The notes under the pieces: model-generated | The model's input: the letters and a program-made list of their open reading frames with translations, nothing else | Told to the model about the DNA's origin: nothing | Database searches by the model: none | Translations under genes and position numbers: made by a program | Shown here: positions 22,171 through 34,976 of the stretch, piece by piece | How the letters are laid out: every line of letters starts with the position of its first letter | How positions within the stretch are numbered: the first letter of the stretch is position 1 | NCBI GenBank assembly: GCA_015680905.1 | Contig: CM027383.1 | Coordinates: forward strand, 89,548,501-89,612,500 | Source of the DNA: Coptis chinensis | Taxonomy: Eukaryota > Streptophyta > Magnoliopsida > Ranunculales > Ranunculaceae | DNA length: 64,000 nucleotides | Direction: 5' to 3'

Positions 22171-24593
22171 AGATGTTTGTTTCTGAGCAGTATATGACCA
22201 TGCGTTTATCACATAACCCAAAGTTGAAGGACAAAATGTAACTTTACCTTCATCACAACTACTAAAAGGGGCTCATCCTCAGAAAACTCAGACTGCGTTA
22301 GAATCCTCTCTCTAGAAATTGAATAACAACTGGAACTTTAAAGTTTTGAAGAAAGAAAGACAAATTAATCCACCGAAAATTAAACTTTAAAGTTAATCCA
22401 CCAAAAATTAGTTTTGAGGAGTGCGAAAATTAGTTGGATCGAGATGATGATTTTAGGGATCTTGAAATGGGGCGGTGAGAGAGAGAGAGAGAGAGAGAGA
22501 AAGAAAGTTATGTTTTATATTTCAATTTTTTTCGTTTTCCTCTTTCGCGAAATTTTCAAGTTTTTAATTTGTAACACATCTCCAACGCTTTTTAAGCGTT
22601 AGCAATTAATTCCGGAAATTCACCCAAATAAATCAACGCTTTACAACATTGCCAACACTTATTTAACATTGGAAACTTACTAACGCTAAATAACCGTTGC
22701 AAATCAAAAAAGGTGCGTGTTGCAAATATCCTATTATGGTGTAGTGTGTGTTACCATACATTGTTACATTGGTGTATTTACTGCAAGGGAACTATGGTGT
22801 ACTTTAGAACAAAGATTCTCAGTTATTACTATAGCACATGTGCATCAGTTGAAAGATAAACTTCAAGCTTTAAAGAAAGGAAGTAAATCAATGTCAGAGT
22901 ATTTACAAGAGGCTAAACAAATATCAAATGGATTGACTATTGGTGGAACTGTAATATGTGATAGTGATCTTGTGTATCATACTTTGAGTGGGCTTTAAAG
23001 TAATTATAAGGCATGATCACAACATCAATTCATGTAAAGGGTCATATTACTGCAGATGAGTTACATATATAGTTTGTTGTTAAGTGAAGAGCGGAATGTT
23101 GAAGAAATGAATAAGTCCATAGCTACTGAACCTACAAGTCATGTCTTTTCATCTGTTAAAACTCAAAGTTCTAATTGGAAGAATCCAAATTATTACACTG
23201 GTCAGAGTAGTGGAAGTACACAATTCAATGGAGGTTTACATATGAATAATTCAAACAGGGGAGAAGTTATAACAGAGGAAGAGGCAGGGGTAGATCATTC
23301 TTTAGAGGAGGTTCTACTAATCAACAATAAGGATTTAACCTACATCAACAGGACTTCAATTCTTCATCGAGGCCAGTGTGTCAAATATGTGGAAAATATG
23401 GTCATCTGGCTATTGATTGTTACAACAGGATGAATCATACATATGTAGGAAGAATTCCTCCATCAAAACTCTCCGCATTGGTGACTGGAACCTCAAATAA
23501 TGATTCAAGCTATGCAACTTTCTCTTCTACAAGGGAATCAATCAGTTCCAAAGGATAGTCATTGGATAGCTAATTCATGAGGTACAAATCATATCATAGT
23601 TGATATTTCAAATATGAATTCATACTCTCCTTATCTTGGAGCTAACAAAGTGCAAGTTGGAAATGGTGAAGGTTTGCCTATACTCAATACTGGTCATTCT
23701 TATTTTACTACACCTAGTTCAAAGTTTACTCTTAAGAATATCCTTGATGTGCCAAATATTTCTACAAACTCGTTGTCAGTAATTAAGTTCACTACTGATA
23801 ACAATTGTTCTATTGAATTTACACCTTGTAAATTTATTGTGAAGGATCTCAATTCTGGGAAGATCTTTTTCCAAGGACCAACAAAGGGAGGTCTTTACCT
23901 AGTCAACATCACATCATGCTCAAAGTACATCATCCAACCTACTGCATTTTTTAGCACAAAAGCAAATGCTTCCATTTGGCATGAGAGACTTGGACATCCC
24001 AGCAACACATTCTTTCTCAAGTACTTTCAATAAATAAGCTAACCTTACATGGTTCAGCTCAGTTGTCCACTTTTTGTAAAGCTTGTAAGTTGGGTAAAAT
24101 CCATAAACTGCCTTTTGTTTCAGCTACTTCAATGTCAAAGTTACCTTTACAATTGCTTCATTTAGATCTATGGGGTCCTTCACCTATTGAGTATGTTACT
24201 GGATGTAAATACTATGTCAGCATAGTAGATGATTGGTCAAGGTTTTGTCGGATTTATGTTTTGGTTAATAAATCTGATTTTGCCAAAGTGTTTGTGCATT
24301 ACAAAGTTTTTGTTGAAAATTTGTTGTCTCATTCAATAAAATCTATAAGAACAGATGGTGGAGGAGAATTCATCACAAGCAAAATATTTGAAACTTTCTG
24401 ACACAATATGGCATTACTCATTATTTCTCTTGTGCATACACACCTAAGAAAAATGGAGTTGTTGAAAGAAAACACAGACACGTTGTTGAAGTAGGAATAA
24501 CTCTTCTAGCAAGTTCCCAAGTTCTTTTTCAATTTTGGGTTGAAACATTTAATACTGCAGTCTATATTATCAATAGACTTACATCAACAAGAT

Positions 24594-25867
24594 TGATAAG
24601 CACCCAAAAGTGTAGTTTAAACTCTTTAATAGTATTCTATTTAGGCCAATTATGTTTATAATAAATAAGAGTTAGTAAGGTTTACGTATTTTTGTGTATT
24701 CCAGGTCTTGAAGTTGTTTATGTACTTAAAGAAGTCATTTTGCATGGAAAACGAGTCAAGATGATTGCTGAGGAAGCTCTACTTTTAAAGCCCAAGAATC
24801 ATGAAGAAAAGCCTTTTTCAAGCCCAGTCAAAGCTGGGAAGTAAAAGTCAATTTGGGTAGAAAAAGAACAGAAAAGTCAATAGAACTTCAAATGGGCGTA
24901 TCTTTGGACTCGGGCATTGGAATTGGGCCTACTTTATGTCAAAATGACCGGATCAGAATAAGCTTTCCAATGGATCTAGTGTTTCTCAATCAAAGCTGTA
25001 AAAGTGGATGAAAAGGGTACTGAAATAATTTCCAGCATTTGTGGCCTCTTTAGACTTAACCTAATGGACTTTGGGCTCACATTAGAAAATGTAACCCTAA
25101 CCCTCTCCTATATAAAGGGGGTTAAGGCTAAACTTATTCTCTCCTTCCTCTCCTTAGTCTCTAATTAGTTTAGTGTAGTTGTAGTTTAGTTTAGGGTTAG
25201 AATTATGTTTAGTTTGTAGCCGGCCTCAATTAGAAACCTTTCAATAAAAGCTAGTTTATTCAATTCTTTACTTTATTATGTCTTTCTCTTATTGTTTAGT
25301 TAAATTTAATCCAATGACACAAGGCTAAAACCTCTATTAGAGGGGGTTAATGAAGCCACGTGAGAATAATTGTTAGTAGTATAGTTATTGTTTTGTTAAT
25401 TAGCGTTTCAAGTTCGATTCTTATGATTATTTAGAGATAAAAGTCATAAGAGTTGAACTAGAGTTTAGATCCACCATCAAAGAGATTTGTGGTGGAGCTA
25501 AACTCTCATGCTAGTAAAATCACAACCTGAGAGGACTTGGTATTCACTAGGGATCAAACAAGCGATTCGATAACTAACTAATAGTCAATCGAATTGCGTG
25601 GTGGATTAACCTTCTCTAATCCTTTCTCTCATCTTTTTATCTACTATTTTAGCTTCTTAAATCTACTATTTTTATATTATAAATTGCTCTCTCATTAGTT
25701 AATAGTTAGTTAGTCTAAATTCGTGTTAAATATGTACAAACAAGAGTGGTTCGAACACGACTACTCTCCTCTTCAACACATGTTTAGAGAGTATAATATA
25801 TTGATTGATAGAATTAATTTAGCATATTAGAACTACTTTTCTCACATCTAATTTAATTATCTTGTCA
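24594..25867 (+). mobile_element. Solo LTR 1 inserted in the copia integrase region
   Basis: 1274 bp starting TGATAAGCACCCAAAAG and ending CTTGTCA, with a perfect 5-bp target duplication AAGAT (24589-24593 and 25868-25872). It has a TATATAAAG promoter-like box near 25111 and no internal domain, so the element was reduced to one LTR by recombination. The related copy at 26988-32219 shares most of its length. Superfamily not determined; the TGATAA start is common among Ty3/gypsy (Athila/Tat-type) LTRs. Confidence 0.9.
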
Positions 25868-27640
25868 AAGATTACAAAATAAATCCCCTTTTCAGTTACT
25901 TTTTCATACAATTCCCCAATACTCATTCTTCAAAGTTTTTTGTTGTACTTGTTACCCCTGGCTTAAGCCATATGTCAAACACAAATTACAAGGTAAAACA
26001 ACTCAATGTGTGTTTCTTTGGTATAGTCTTCATCACAAAGGTTATAGGTGTTTAGACATGACAACTAACAAGTATATATCTCTCGGCATGTTGTGTTCAA
26101 TGAATTGAAAAAGAATTCCTATTCAAACAACTAAATTCCATAACTCTTTCATCCTCTCCTAAGTCTACTTTAAGTTCTTTTCCAATACATTTGAATCCAC
26201 CTAACAATGGTTCTTTCATTCCTTATTCATCTCAATCTAACACTCAAAATCTATCAGACAACTCTCCAACATCAGTTCAAAATATTTCTCAAAATCTGTC
26301 AGAATAGTCTTTAGCTCAAAACACTTCTCAAACTATGTCAGAACAATTTACAATATTGCCTCAAACTTCTCAAATATCTTCAGTTCAGTCACAAATAGTT
26401 CAAGTTACAGAACCTCAATCAAATCCTTTATCAACTCAATTAGATATTCAAGGTCAATTACAACAATCTACTTAAGTACATAATCTTCAAGAACCAGTTT
26501 TAATCTCACAACCAGTTGAAATTCAAAAACAACTTCCTATTCAACCAATTCAATCACAACAACCAATTTAAAGACGTCAAGTTCACATACCAGTCCCAGT
26601 TCACACAAGATCCCAAAGTGGAATTGTCAAGCATAATCCAAGATATGCCAATACCACCGTTGTTACAAAATATCCACTACCTCAGCTCTTCTGTCAAAAG
26701 TTTAAAATGAACCTGTTACACCTTCATGTTACTCTAAAGCAATAAAAGATCAAGGATGGAGAGCAGCAATGGCTTTAGAGATTATTACCTTACATCAAAC
26801 TGGTACTTGGGAGTTGGTACCATATCTTTCATCAATGAATCTAGTTGGAAATAAATGAGTCTTCAGGGATAAAGTATAAGCCAAGTGGGTTGATTGATAA
26901 ACTTAAAGCTAGGTTGGTAGCTAAAAGATATAATCAAGAGAAGGGAATAGATTACACAGAGACTTTTAGTCCAGTTGCTAAACCTCATGATAAGTACCCA
27001 AAAGTGTAGTTTAAACCCCTTAATAGTATTATATTTAGGCTAATTATATTTATAATAAATAAAAGTTAATATTATTTACGTGTTTTTGTGTATTTCAGGT
27101 CTTGAAGCTGATTATGTGCTTAAAGATGTCATTTTGTATGGAAAACGAGTCAAAATAATTGCTGAGGAAGTTCTACGTTTAAAGCCCAAGAATCATGAAG
27201 AAAAACCTTTTTCAAGCCCAGTCAAAGTCAATTCGGGTAGAAAAAGAACATAAAAGTCAACAGAACTTCAAAAGGGCGTATCTTTAGACTCGGGCCTCAG
27301 AATTAGGCCTACTTTATATCAAAATGACTGACTTGGAATAAGCTTTCCAATGGACCTAGATTTGCCCCCAAGCTAGCAGAGTTGTAAAAGTGGACGAAAA
27401 TGGTAATGAAGTAATTTCTAGCAGTTGTGGCTTCTTTAGACTTAACCTAATGGACTTTGGGCTCACATTAGAGTCCCAAAGTCTCCCTTTTTGTCCCATG
27501 CATGAAAATGTAATACTAACCCTCTCCTATATAAAGAGGGTTAAGGCTAAACTTAATACTCTTCTTCCAGCTCCCCTTTCTTTAGTGTAGAGTAGTTTAG
27601 TTTAGTTTTAGGGTTAGAATAATTTAGTTTAGGGTTAACT

Positions 27641-27842
27641 AGTATTACCCCCCTACTAGATAAGCCAATTAGGATTTCCCCTAACTAGATAGGGAAATTA
27701 GGGTCTCCCCCCTGAGTACACACAAAAAAAATACGGTCAACCCAAGTTGACTTTTTTTTTTTTATGCTCAGGGGGGAGACCCTAATTTCTCCATCTAGTT
27801 GGGGGAAATCCTAATTGGCTCATCTAGTAGGGGGGTAATACT
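27641..27842. mobile_element. Palindromic MITE
   Basis: Arms of about 75 bp (27641-27716 and 27767-27842) are near-perfect inverted repeats beginning AGTATTACCCCCCTACTAGA and separated by some 50 bp rich in A and T runs. The RNA or single strand would fold into one long hairpin. Solo LTR 1 lacks it at the same place. The terminal repeat may extend outward (GGGTTAACTAGTATTACC on the left). A truncated copy of the left arm is at 56335-56371. Superfamily is undetermined because the target duplication is unclear. Confidence 0.8.
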
Positions 27843-28230
27843 AAAAAATCCTTTAGTTTAATTGTAGCATCCATTAATTCCCTAAGATAAAAGGTTTAGT
27901 TTACTTTCAATTATTGTTCTTTAAATTATGTCTTCTATTCAATCTTTAGTTAATATGATTTCTATGATATAAGACTGAACCTCCATTAGAGGAGGTTTAT
28001 GAAGCCATGTGAGGATGATTGGTAATTAGTATGGTTGTTGATTTGTATTAGCGTTTTAAGTTTGATTCTTATGATTGTTTAGAGATAAAGATCATAAGAG
28101 TTGAACTAGAGTTTAGAGCCACCATCAAAGAGATTTGTGGTGGAGCTAAACTCTCATGCTAGTGAAGCCTTGATCCAAGAGAACTTGGTGTTCACTAAGG
28201 ATCAATAGGCAATTCGATAATCAACCTAAT

Positions 28231-31200
28231 TGTCACACCCCGAATTTCGACAGAATTCGGAAAAACATTATTTGTTCCCGACTCTTCGATCTCCAGGGTG
28301 TGACGACTCTCAACTTCAAAACCCATAAACAGTTTTAAATATCGCGGATAATTAAAACCAGTAAAAATTTTTAACTTAAACAAAAGTCTTCTTCATTACA
28401 AAATTTACAAATGAAAATACAAATAACTTTGTCTTTGAAACTCTATATCACCTCAAGGGAAAATAAAACATATCACGAGATGCAACGCTTAATGAAACCA
28501 CAAGCACTGACCTTAACTTCTTCAACACTAAACTGTCAAAACTTATCAACTATGTTCATTGAATGAACACACCCGATAAACAAACATGCAAATCGGGTCA
28601 AGATTATAAAAATCTTTGGTGTGAGTAACCACTAAAAATACAAATATACTTATACATATATAAACACCATCCATAAAGGCGGTTAGTTCCTCTACCGAGG
28701 CCTTAACTTTCAACGACAAATCAACATCCTTAAGAATAATAATTAAAGGCAGGTTGTTCCTCCACCATTGTAGTTAACTTCCCACTAACCATACAACAAA
28801 CTATACACATAATAAATAAGGCATGTAGTTCCTCCATCGAGGCCTTAGGTTCAACTAAACAAATAACCAAACAAACATATTATATCGTTACCTCATTTCA
28901 TGCTCAATCACGAGTGGAGTCGTCTCGCCCAAGTAATTAGTTTGACCCACCCTTACGCAAAACCATATATAATCATCTATCTACATATACATCATTAACA
29001 AACATATTACCATAATTATATTAATTAAGGTTTTCTTTGCGTGTCCCTAAAATCACGTCGTATCTATGTCTTACCTAGTTTCCCTAGCTACCCTGATCGC
29101 TACCCCGCCCCGAACATGTACATCCACATGCCTCCCGCACATAATGAACCACTCCGGGTGCGTAACCACCCCGGCGGGATGCGGCGCGACATTAAAATCC
29201 TCACACGGAAGCAATTATGTAAGTAATGCCACTATTCGGCAAAAATATTAGCGATCATCGTTCTATTTTGCGAGAACGGAATAATCAAACCACTATTCGG
29301 TTCGCCCGGGAGGGCCATTCGACTTCTTGATGAAGCGCCCGGAAGGGCGCCAGCCGAAGGCCATTCAGATTAACTGAAACGCCAGAAGGGCCAATCACAT
29401 GAGTTGTGGTAGTCAGGTTCTAGGATTTTCGTTACGTAAATTATTCAGGTGTCATACATTAATGACTCATAATCATATTCCACTATATCACGTGCAGGTC
29501 AATTACCTTATTGCACTAAGCCACAATATATTGAAACATCTCAATTATATCTCATAACCAAACTTCATTCTTTCACGTGCCAATATATTATTGCACTACA
29601 CCACACTCCCGTGGGCAAACATTCACCAATACCATACTACCTCATAGTAGCATCTCACATATAAAATAATGGAGCGTTTATACATCTCTCAAAGATATTG
29701 CATTCAATATATATATCCCAACATGTTATATAATATCACAATTACTTCAACGTATCACATACATTTTTATTATAACATCTCAATATCGTCACGTGTCAAA
29801 AATACACAACATCAATGTCAAGTCTTTCTTAGATAATGACAATCAAATATATACAAGCTTCCACAACATTTTATTACTATATGTGTCCATATAATATACA
29901 ACATAAAAGCGTAAGCCTTGATTAAACGATCCCACAATCAAAGCCCAATATGTATCACGCTTTTACACACTACTCACGTCAAATCTAAATTAGATAATGA
30001 CCAACCAAGTTAAACAATATCGACAATATTTTATTACTATATATATCCATATAAACAAACATATGAAAAACTGGAAAAAGTCAACATTCACAGTCAACGG
30101 TCAAAGTCAACGGTCAACAGTCAAAGTCAACAGTCAAAGGTCAACACATCATGGTCAAGGTCAAACTCAACATGTCATGGTCAAAGTCAAAGTCAATATG
30201 TCCTGGTCAAAGGTCAAAGGTCAACACATCACGGTCAAGGTCAAACTCAACATGTCATGGTCAAAGTCAAACTGTCCTGGTCAAAGTCAAACTGTCGTTT
30301 CCATGTTCGACAGGTTCAGGGTCATAGCCATGGTTCATGGCTAAGGTCGATAATATGGTTCATGGGCTCATGGCTAAGGTCATGGTTTGGACCAAGCTCC
30401 AAACCTTAAAACCCGAAAGTCTAAACATGTAAAGACCGAGGAAAGATCTATTTTTAAGTCGATGGGTGGCCCCAAGCAATATTAGAAATTGGCCCAAAAC
30501 ACAAATGAGTTCGGCCCGAAAACAAACAAAGAAAAGCGTCCCAAAACTTAACTTAAATCGGTCCACAACTTAATATGAAACCGGTCCTAAACAAAGGATT
30601 TATCCGCCTGATAACTAACTAGTGTTTAGGCCCAAAAACCAAACTGAACTCGCCCACAACAACTAATTAGTTTGGCCCAAATCCGAATAGAACTTCGCCC
30701 CATGACTAACACTAAACTGAAATTTCGGTCCAACCACCATTGAAATTTCGGCCAGTAATAAAACATTTCGCCCAACAACCTAAACCGCCCAAACAAAACC
30801 AACAGTAAGTCCAAGAGAAACCGACCCAGCCCAAGCCCGGCCGGTCATCTCCTTCCTCCAAAGACCTCCACCACCACCAAATCGCCACCACTATTCCAAA
30901 CTTTATCAAATCGGTTTTACACTAAATCCAAACCAAACAACATTTGTTAACACAAAACCCCAAATCATTAAATCCCTATCTCCTTCAAAACTAGATCTAA
31001 TAAAAATCGACCTCCATTAAAGCTTGTTTTCAAGCTTCCAACTGCCACCATTTTCAGCCTCACACACTCAAACACTACCCCATCATCATCGGACCCAAAC
31101 GACAATACCACCTAATACAAACCACGAAAAATCACAAATAAAACCAAACCCTCGGTAACCGCGGTAATGGCGTTATTAAAGCATTCTCAAGCTCCAACGG

Positions 31201-31934
31201 TTCCCAATCCTACATCCCGCGTCCATCAACCACTTTCAACCAACAACTACCCCCAAAACCCAACAACATAATATATTTTGCGTGGAAACTTCATGGAAAT
31301 TTGGCGCCTCCATGAACAAAGCTCCAAAGAGTTTTGAACTGTTTCTAACGATTTCAAACTCCTATACCCCCAACATCAATCCACAAATCGGTGGGTTTTG
31401 ATCCCCATTAACAAACAAAGCCCGCGATGAATCAAAAAGAGTGTAAACAGAAAAAATAAGGAAAATCCCGACGATTTCTCTAATGGGGCTTTAGCGCCGC
31501 CGCGGCCATAAAGCCGTCGGTACCAAATTCGAGTTTCAAATGATTTTGAATCGGTTTTAATACCGAAGCAGTTTTACCAATATATAAAAAACAGAAACCT
31601 ATACACCGATATCGATATCTGGCTTGAAATCGGTTGATATAGCAAAATAGCTACTCACTTTGTATGAGCGGCTCGGTGAATCCTCCTAACCCGATTAAAT
31701 TCTCCCTCGAAATCTGACTTTCATCTCCTCCATTTTTAATATTTTATTATTCTCTTAACCCTATTTTCTAGAAAAATGTGTTTATATACTTGGGTCGAAA
31801 CCCCAAGCCCAACCACGAACTTCGGGCCTAAAACCGGGCCGCGTATCGAGTCCAATCCGACGAATTTTTAAAAATAAATAATTTAATTAATTTATTAAAT
31901 AGAAAAATACGTATTTAAAAATATGGGCGTTACA
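28231..31934 (+). mobile_element. Long LTR-like insertion (probable Ty3/gypsy solo LTR)
   Basis: 3704 bp starting TGTCACACCCCGAATTTCG and ending GGGCGTTACA, flanked by a perfect 5-bp duplication CTAAT (28226-28230 and 31935-31939) inside solo LTR 2. The TG..CA ends with TGTCACACCCC and GTTACA are typical of plant Ty3/gypsy LTRs with multi-kilobase LTRs. No internal coding domain, primer site or second LTR is seen, so I read it as a solo LTR. It contains a GTCAA-rich tandem array. It is the innermost and so the youngest insertion in this nest, together with the MITE. Confidence 0.8.
30070..30300. repeat. GTCAA-rich tandem array inside the long LTR
   Basis: Many imperfect copies of GGTCAAAGTCAA / GGTCAACA(T/C)(G/A)TCATGGTCAAGGTCAAACTCAA, with a higher-order unit of about 60-70 bp. 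A short related run is at 34490-34520. Confidence 0.8.
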
Positions 31935-33477
31935 CTAATGGTCAATCGAATTGCGTGGTGGATTGAATCTTCTCTATACCCTTTCTCATCATTTAATTTA
32001 CTATTTTAGTATCTTATTTATTGTTTTCACATCACATATTACTCTCTCATTAGTTCAATAGTTAGCTAGTCTAGATTCGTTACAAGTACATGCAAGTAAG
32101 AGTGGAGAACACGATTACTCCTCTTTATTCTATGATGTTTAGATAGTATTATATATTGATATGCATGATTTAGTACTGTTTTAAACACCTGTTTTTACAC
32201 TATTAAATCTTAGTTATCACCTCAGACCGTCAAAGTTGTTTTATGTTTAGCTTTGGAATATGATTGGAAGATTACTCAAATGAATGTCAATATTACATTT
32301 ATGCATGGAGATCTCAAAGAAGAAGTTTATATGTTGCAACCACCAGGTTTTGAGGATCCTACAAAACCTCATTATGTTTTCAAGTTAAAGAAGTCTATCT
32401 ATGGTTTGAAATAGTCACCTAGATCATGGTATGAAAAGCTATATCAAGCTTTACTTGTTCTTGGATTCACTACTATACATGCAGATCTTTCATTGTTTGT
32501 TAAACACAACAACAATACTATAACTATATATAGTACTTGTTTATGTGGATGATATCCTAGTTACAAGAAATTTTGAAGCAATTAATGTGTGACTCCATCA
32601 TTAAACAAGTTCAGCCAATCATTCTCTATGAAGGTCCTTGGAGATCTAAACTATTTCTTGGATTGGAGATTCATAAAAGTTCAGACTCAATCTTCATGAC
32701 TCAGACAAAATACATTTATGATTTGTTGAAGAAAGCTAAAATGGGCAATGTAAAGCCCTGCAATACTCCAATTTCTACTACAAAGGTTGATCACTTAAGT
32801 ACACCATTACTTTCATATGCTACTGAATTTAGATCAATTGTAGGGGCTTTACAGTATTTAGTCTGGACAAGACCAAATATAACCTTCTCTATTAGTTAAG
32901 TTTGACAACACATGCATCAACTAAGGGTTGCACATTTCACAGCAATGAAGAGAATTTTTAGGTATCTAAAAGGTAATATACAATCACTGAAGGTATTAAG
33001 TTTTCAAAGGGTTCTTCTATTATAACTGTTTTTAGTGACTCAGACTGGGCAGGTTGTCCTCTTGATAGAAGATCAACAAGAGGTTTTACTGTATTTTTTG
33101 GGTCTAATCCAATTTCTTGGTCATCTAAAAAGCAGAATATTGTTGCAAGATCAAGCACAGAAACAGATCGAATATATGTCCTTAGCTCATACGATAACTG
33201 AAATCTACTGGTTGTGCATACTATTAATAGACTTGAGATTTCAACTATCAAAACCTCCTTTCATCTGGTGTGATAATATTAGTGCAATAAAACTTTCTTC
33301 AAATCCTGTTTTTCATGCTAGGACAAAACATGTAGAGGTTGATTACCATATTATATAAGAGATTTGTACAGAGGATCAAATAGCAGATATTTTTACAAAA
33401 GCATTGGCAGCTGCAAGGTTTCAGTTGTTGAAAAGCAAGCTTTCAGTCCAACAACCTCCCTTCAGCTTGAGGGGGTC

Positions 33478-33681
33478 TATTAAGGTATAAGCACAAGTAT
33501 CAAAAAAATGTATATACAGGAGTATCAGAATATAAAGCAGGTGCACCAGAATATAATTGTAGCTGTATTCTGTTAGATGAGATAGATTGTAACCGAGAGT
33601 AGTATAAATAGATTCAATATTGTAATAAAAACTTTAAAACTCAATGAATAAGATCAATCCTCATTTCTTGTATTCTCAACA
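33478..33681 (+). repeat. 3' LTR of the copia fossil
   Basis: 204 bp, starting TATTAAGGTATAAG straight after the polypurine tract and ending TTCTCAACA. About 95 % identical to the 5' LTR by hand alignment, with one 2-bp length difference. Confidence 0.9.
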
Positions 33682-33686
33682 AAAAC

Positions 33687-34976
33687 AAAAGAATGCAACT
33701 CTACCATGGGAAAATTTGATCACTAGCTTGTTATTATATCCACACCCGTCCTAGATCGAGTCCTCATTACAGTCAATGAGCTTACTATCCATTATGCAAT
33801 AGTCATTTTTCAAACACACTGTGAATTATGTCATAACTTATACAAACAAACCGTGCAATGTAAGAAGTTTACATACAACCAACCGAATATAACTGCAAGC
33901 TGATTCAAATGCATCCACACATAAATGCAAATGCATATTACAAGCCAGTGTACCAAACACACGACCTTTGCTAAAAACAAAAAAAGTGCGTAGAAATAAT
34001 ACATTAGGACAGGGGGTGTATGGCCCCTACATTCAAAAGGGGCTATAAGTTGGTTGTCGGTGCCCACCCCTTATGGAGAATCCAAAGATCTCGCCACTAC
34101 ATTAGGAACTATTCAGGTCATCAGGTGCTTCTCCAATTGGAAACAAGCTCCTATAACTTAATGTCTTTTAATACTAATCCCCATATACCCAATACCAAAT
34201 TAAATCCTTATTACATAAAACTTGATAAGGAGAGATTGATCTCTCCTCCATTTAGAGCGCACATGTGATCAGCTTCCAAATGTGCATTTTATTACCCGTA
34301 TATTGTTGCATTACAATCTCTCTTACGTTTAACGAAAAGACAACTCATAGCTTTTACTACCTTTTTCAGGTTAAAGAGTATTTTAAACCACTTATCATAA
34401 AAGCTGCGTCTTAGCACCAAAAAGAGCCTTAATCACACTTATTATGAAGATCAGTAGCTGCTATGGAAAAGTGCTGAAAAAGTAAAAGTCAACGGTCAAA
34501 GTCAACAGTCAAATGTCAAAGCCTTCAATTCATAAGACCAGAGATGGAGGCCCTTATCTCAAATTATGAAGACTTTCTTCCTAAACCTACCTTGGTAATG
34601 AAAAAAGAAAAAAGTAAAAGCAAAAGTGAAAATGTAAGGTGTCTAGTTTGTAATGGAAAATGGCAAATCTGTAAAAGACAAAAGTAGGGGTATATAAGCT
34701 AAAAGCAAGGGAGAGAGAAACCATCCATTGTCTTAGGAACCAAACTATTTGGTTTGTTTAATTTCTTGTCTTATTTTTCAATTCATGTTTTTACTTTCTT
34801 GTTGTTTTATTTTATTTCAATCAAATTTGTTTACTTGTTCTTTGTTTTAATCTTCAATCTTGTTTGCTTGTTCTTTGTTTCAATTTTCAATCTTGTTTGT
34901 TTGCTTTTATTTCAATGTTTTAATCAATCTTCCCCTTCATGTTTTTAATTCATTTCAATACAACAATCAATCTTCC
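33687..34976. other. No recognised gene
   Basis: AT-rich. It holds a short GTCAA-type run (34490-34520), a TATATAAG promoter-like box near 34693 and a T-rich, low-complexity stretch (34750-34950). The palindrome GGAGAGATTGATCTCTCC lies at about 34229-34246 and recurs at 40447. Confidence 0.35.

Larger units (their letters stand above)
17381..22746. mobile_element. CACTA (En/Spm) non-autonomous transposon carrying host gene fragments, inserted in the copia gag
   Basis: Terminal inverted repeats CACTACACCATAA at 17381 and TTATGGTGTAGTG ending 22746, flanked by a perfect 3-bp duplication TGT (17378-17380 and 22747-22749). Both ends hold arrays of subterminal motifs built on CAACGGTTATTAAGCGTTGC and variants (17405-17745 and 22575-22710), in direct and inverted orientation. 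The 5366-bp body has no transposase but carries, all on the minus strand, a GYF-domain gene fragment, a LAG1 exon and other exon-like pieces. A GA/CT microsatellite (22472-22502) lies near the right end, where a minus-strand transcript could start. Confidence 0.92.
26988..32219 (+). mobile_element. Solo LTR 2 of the same family, itself holding two insertions
   Basis: Starts TGATAAGTACCCAAAAG and ends TTAGTTATCA, with a perfect 5-bp duplication CCTCA (26983-26987 and 32220-32224) in the copia reverse transcriptase region. Its sequence follows solo LTR 1, apart from a palindromic insertion near 27641-27842 and the long insertion 28231-31934. Removing these leaves about 1.3 kb, the same length as copy 1. 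Confidence 0.9.
16688..33681 (+). mobile_element. Ty1/copia LTR retrotransposon fossil with three nested insertions
   Basis: Complete in outline: 5' LTR 16688-16893, primer-binding site TGGTATCAGAGCC (initiator Met tRNA type) at 16894, gag from 17079, zinc knuckle near 23376, protease/integrase region 23610-24590, reverse transcriptase and RNase H 25880-33360, polypurine tract (GAGGGGG) at 33469, 3' LTR 33478-33681. The domain order (integrase before reverse transcriptase) is that of Ty1/copia. Flanks GAAAC (16683-16687) and AAAAC (33682-33686) look like a 5-bp target duplication with one change. Without the inserts it is about 5.1 kb. It is broken: the coding parts carry roughly a dozen breaks besides the three insertions. 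The LTRs differ at about 10 of 204 aligned positions by hand count, suggesting around 2 million years at commonly used plant rates. Confidence 0.93.

Noticed and set aside
28231-31934. A complete Ty3/gypsy element
   Set aside because: No primer site, polypurine tract, second LTR or domain found between the TG..CA ends; a single long LTR fits better.
34754-34948. Hydrophobic 64-codon frame resembling a membrane protein
   Set aside because: Produced by T-rich low-complexity DNA with repeated short words; no start context, homolog or neighbour supports a gene.
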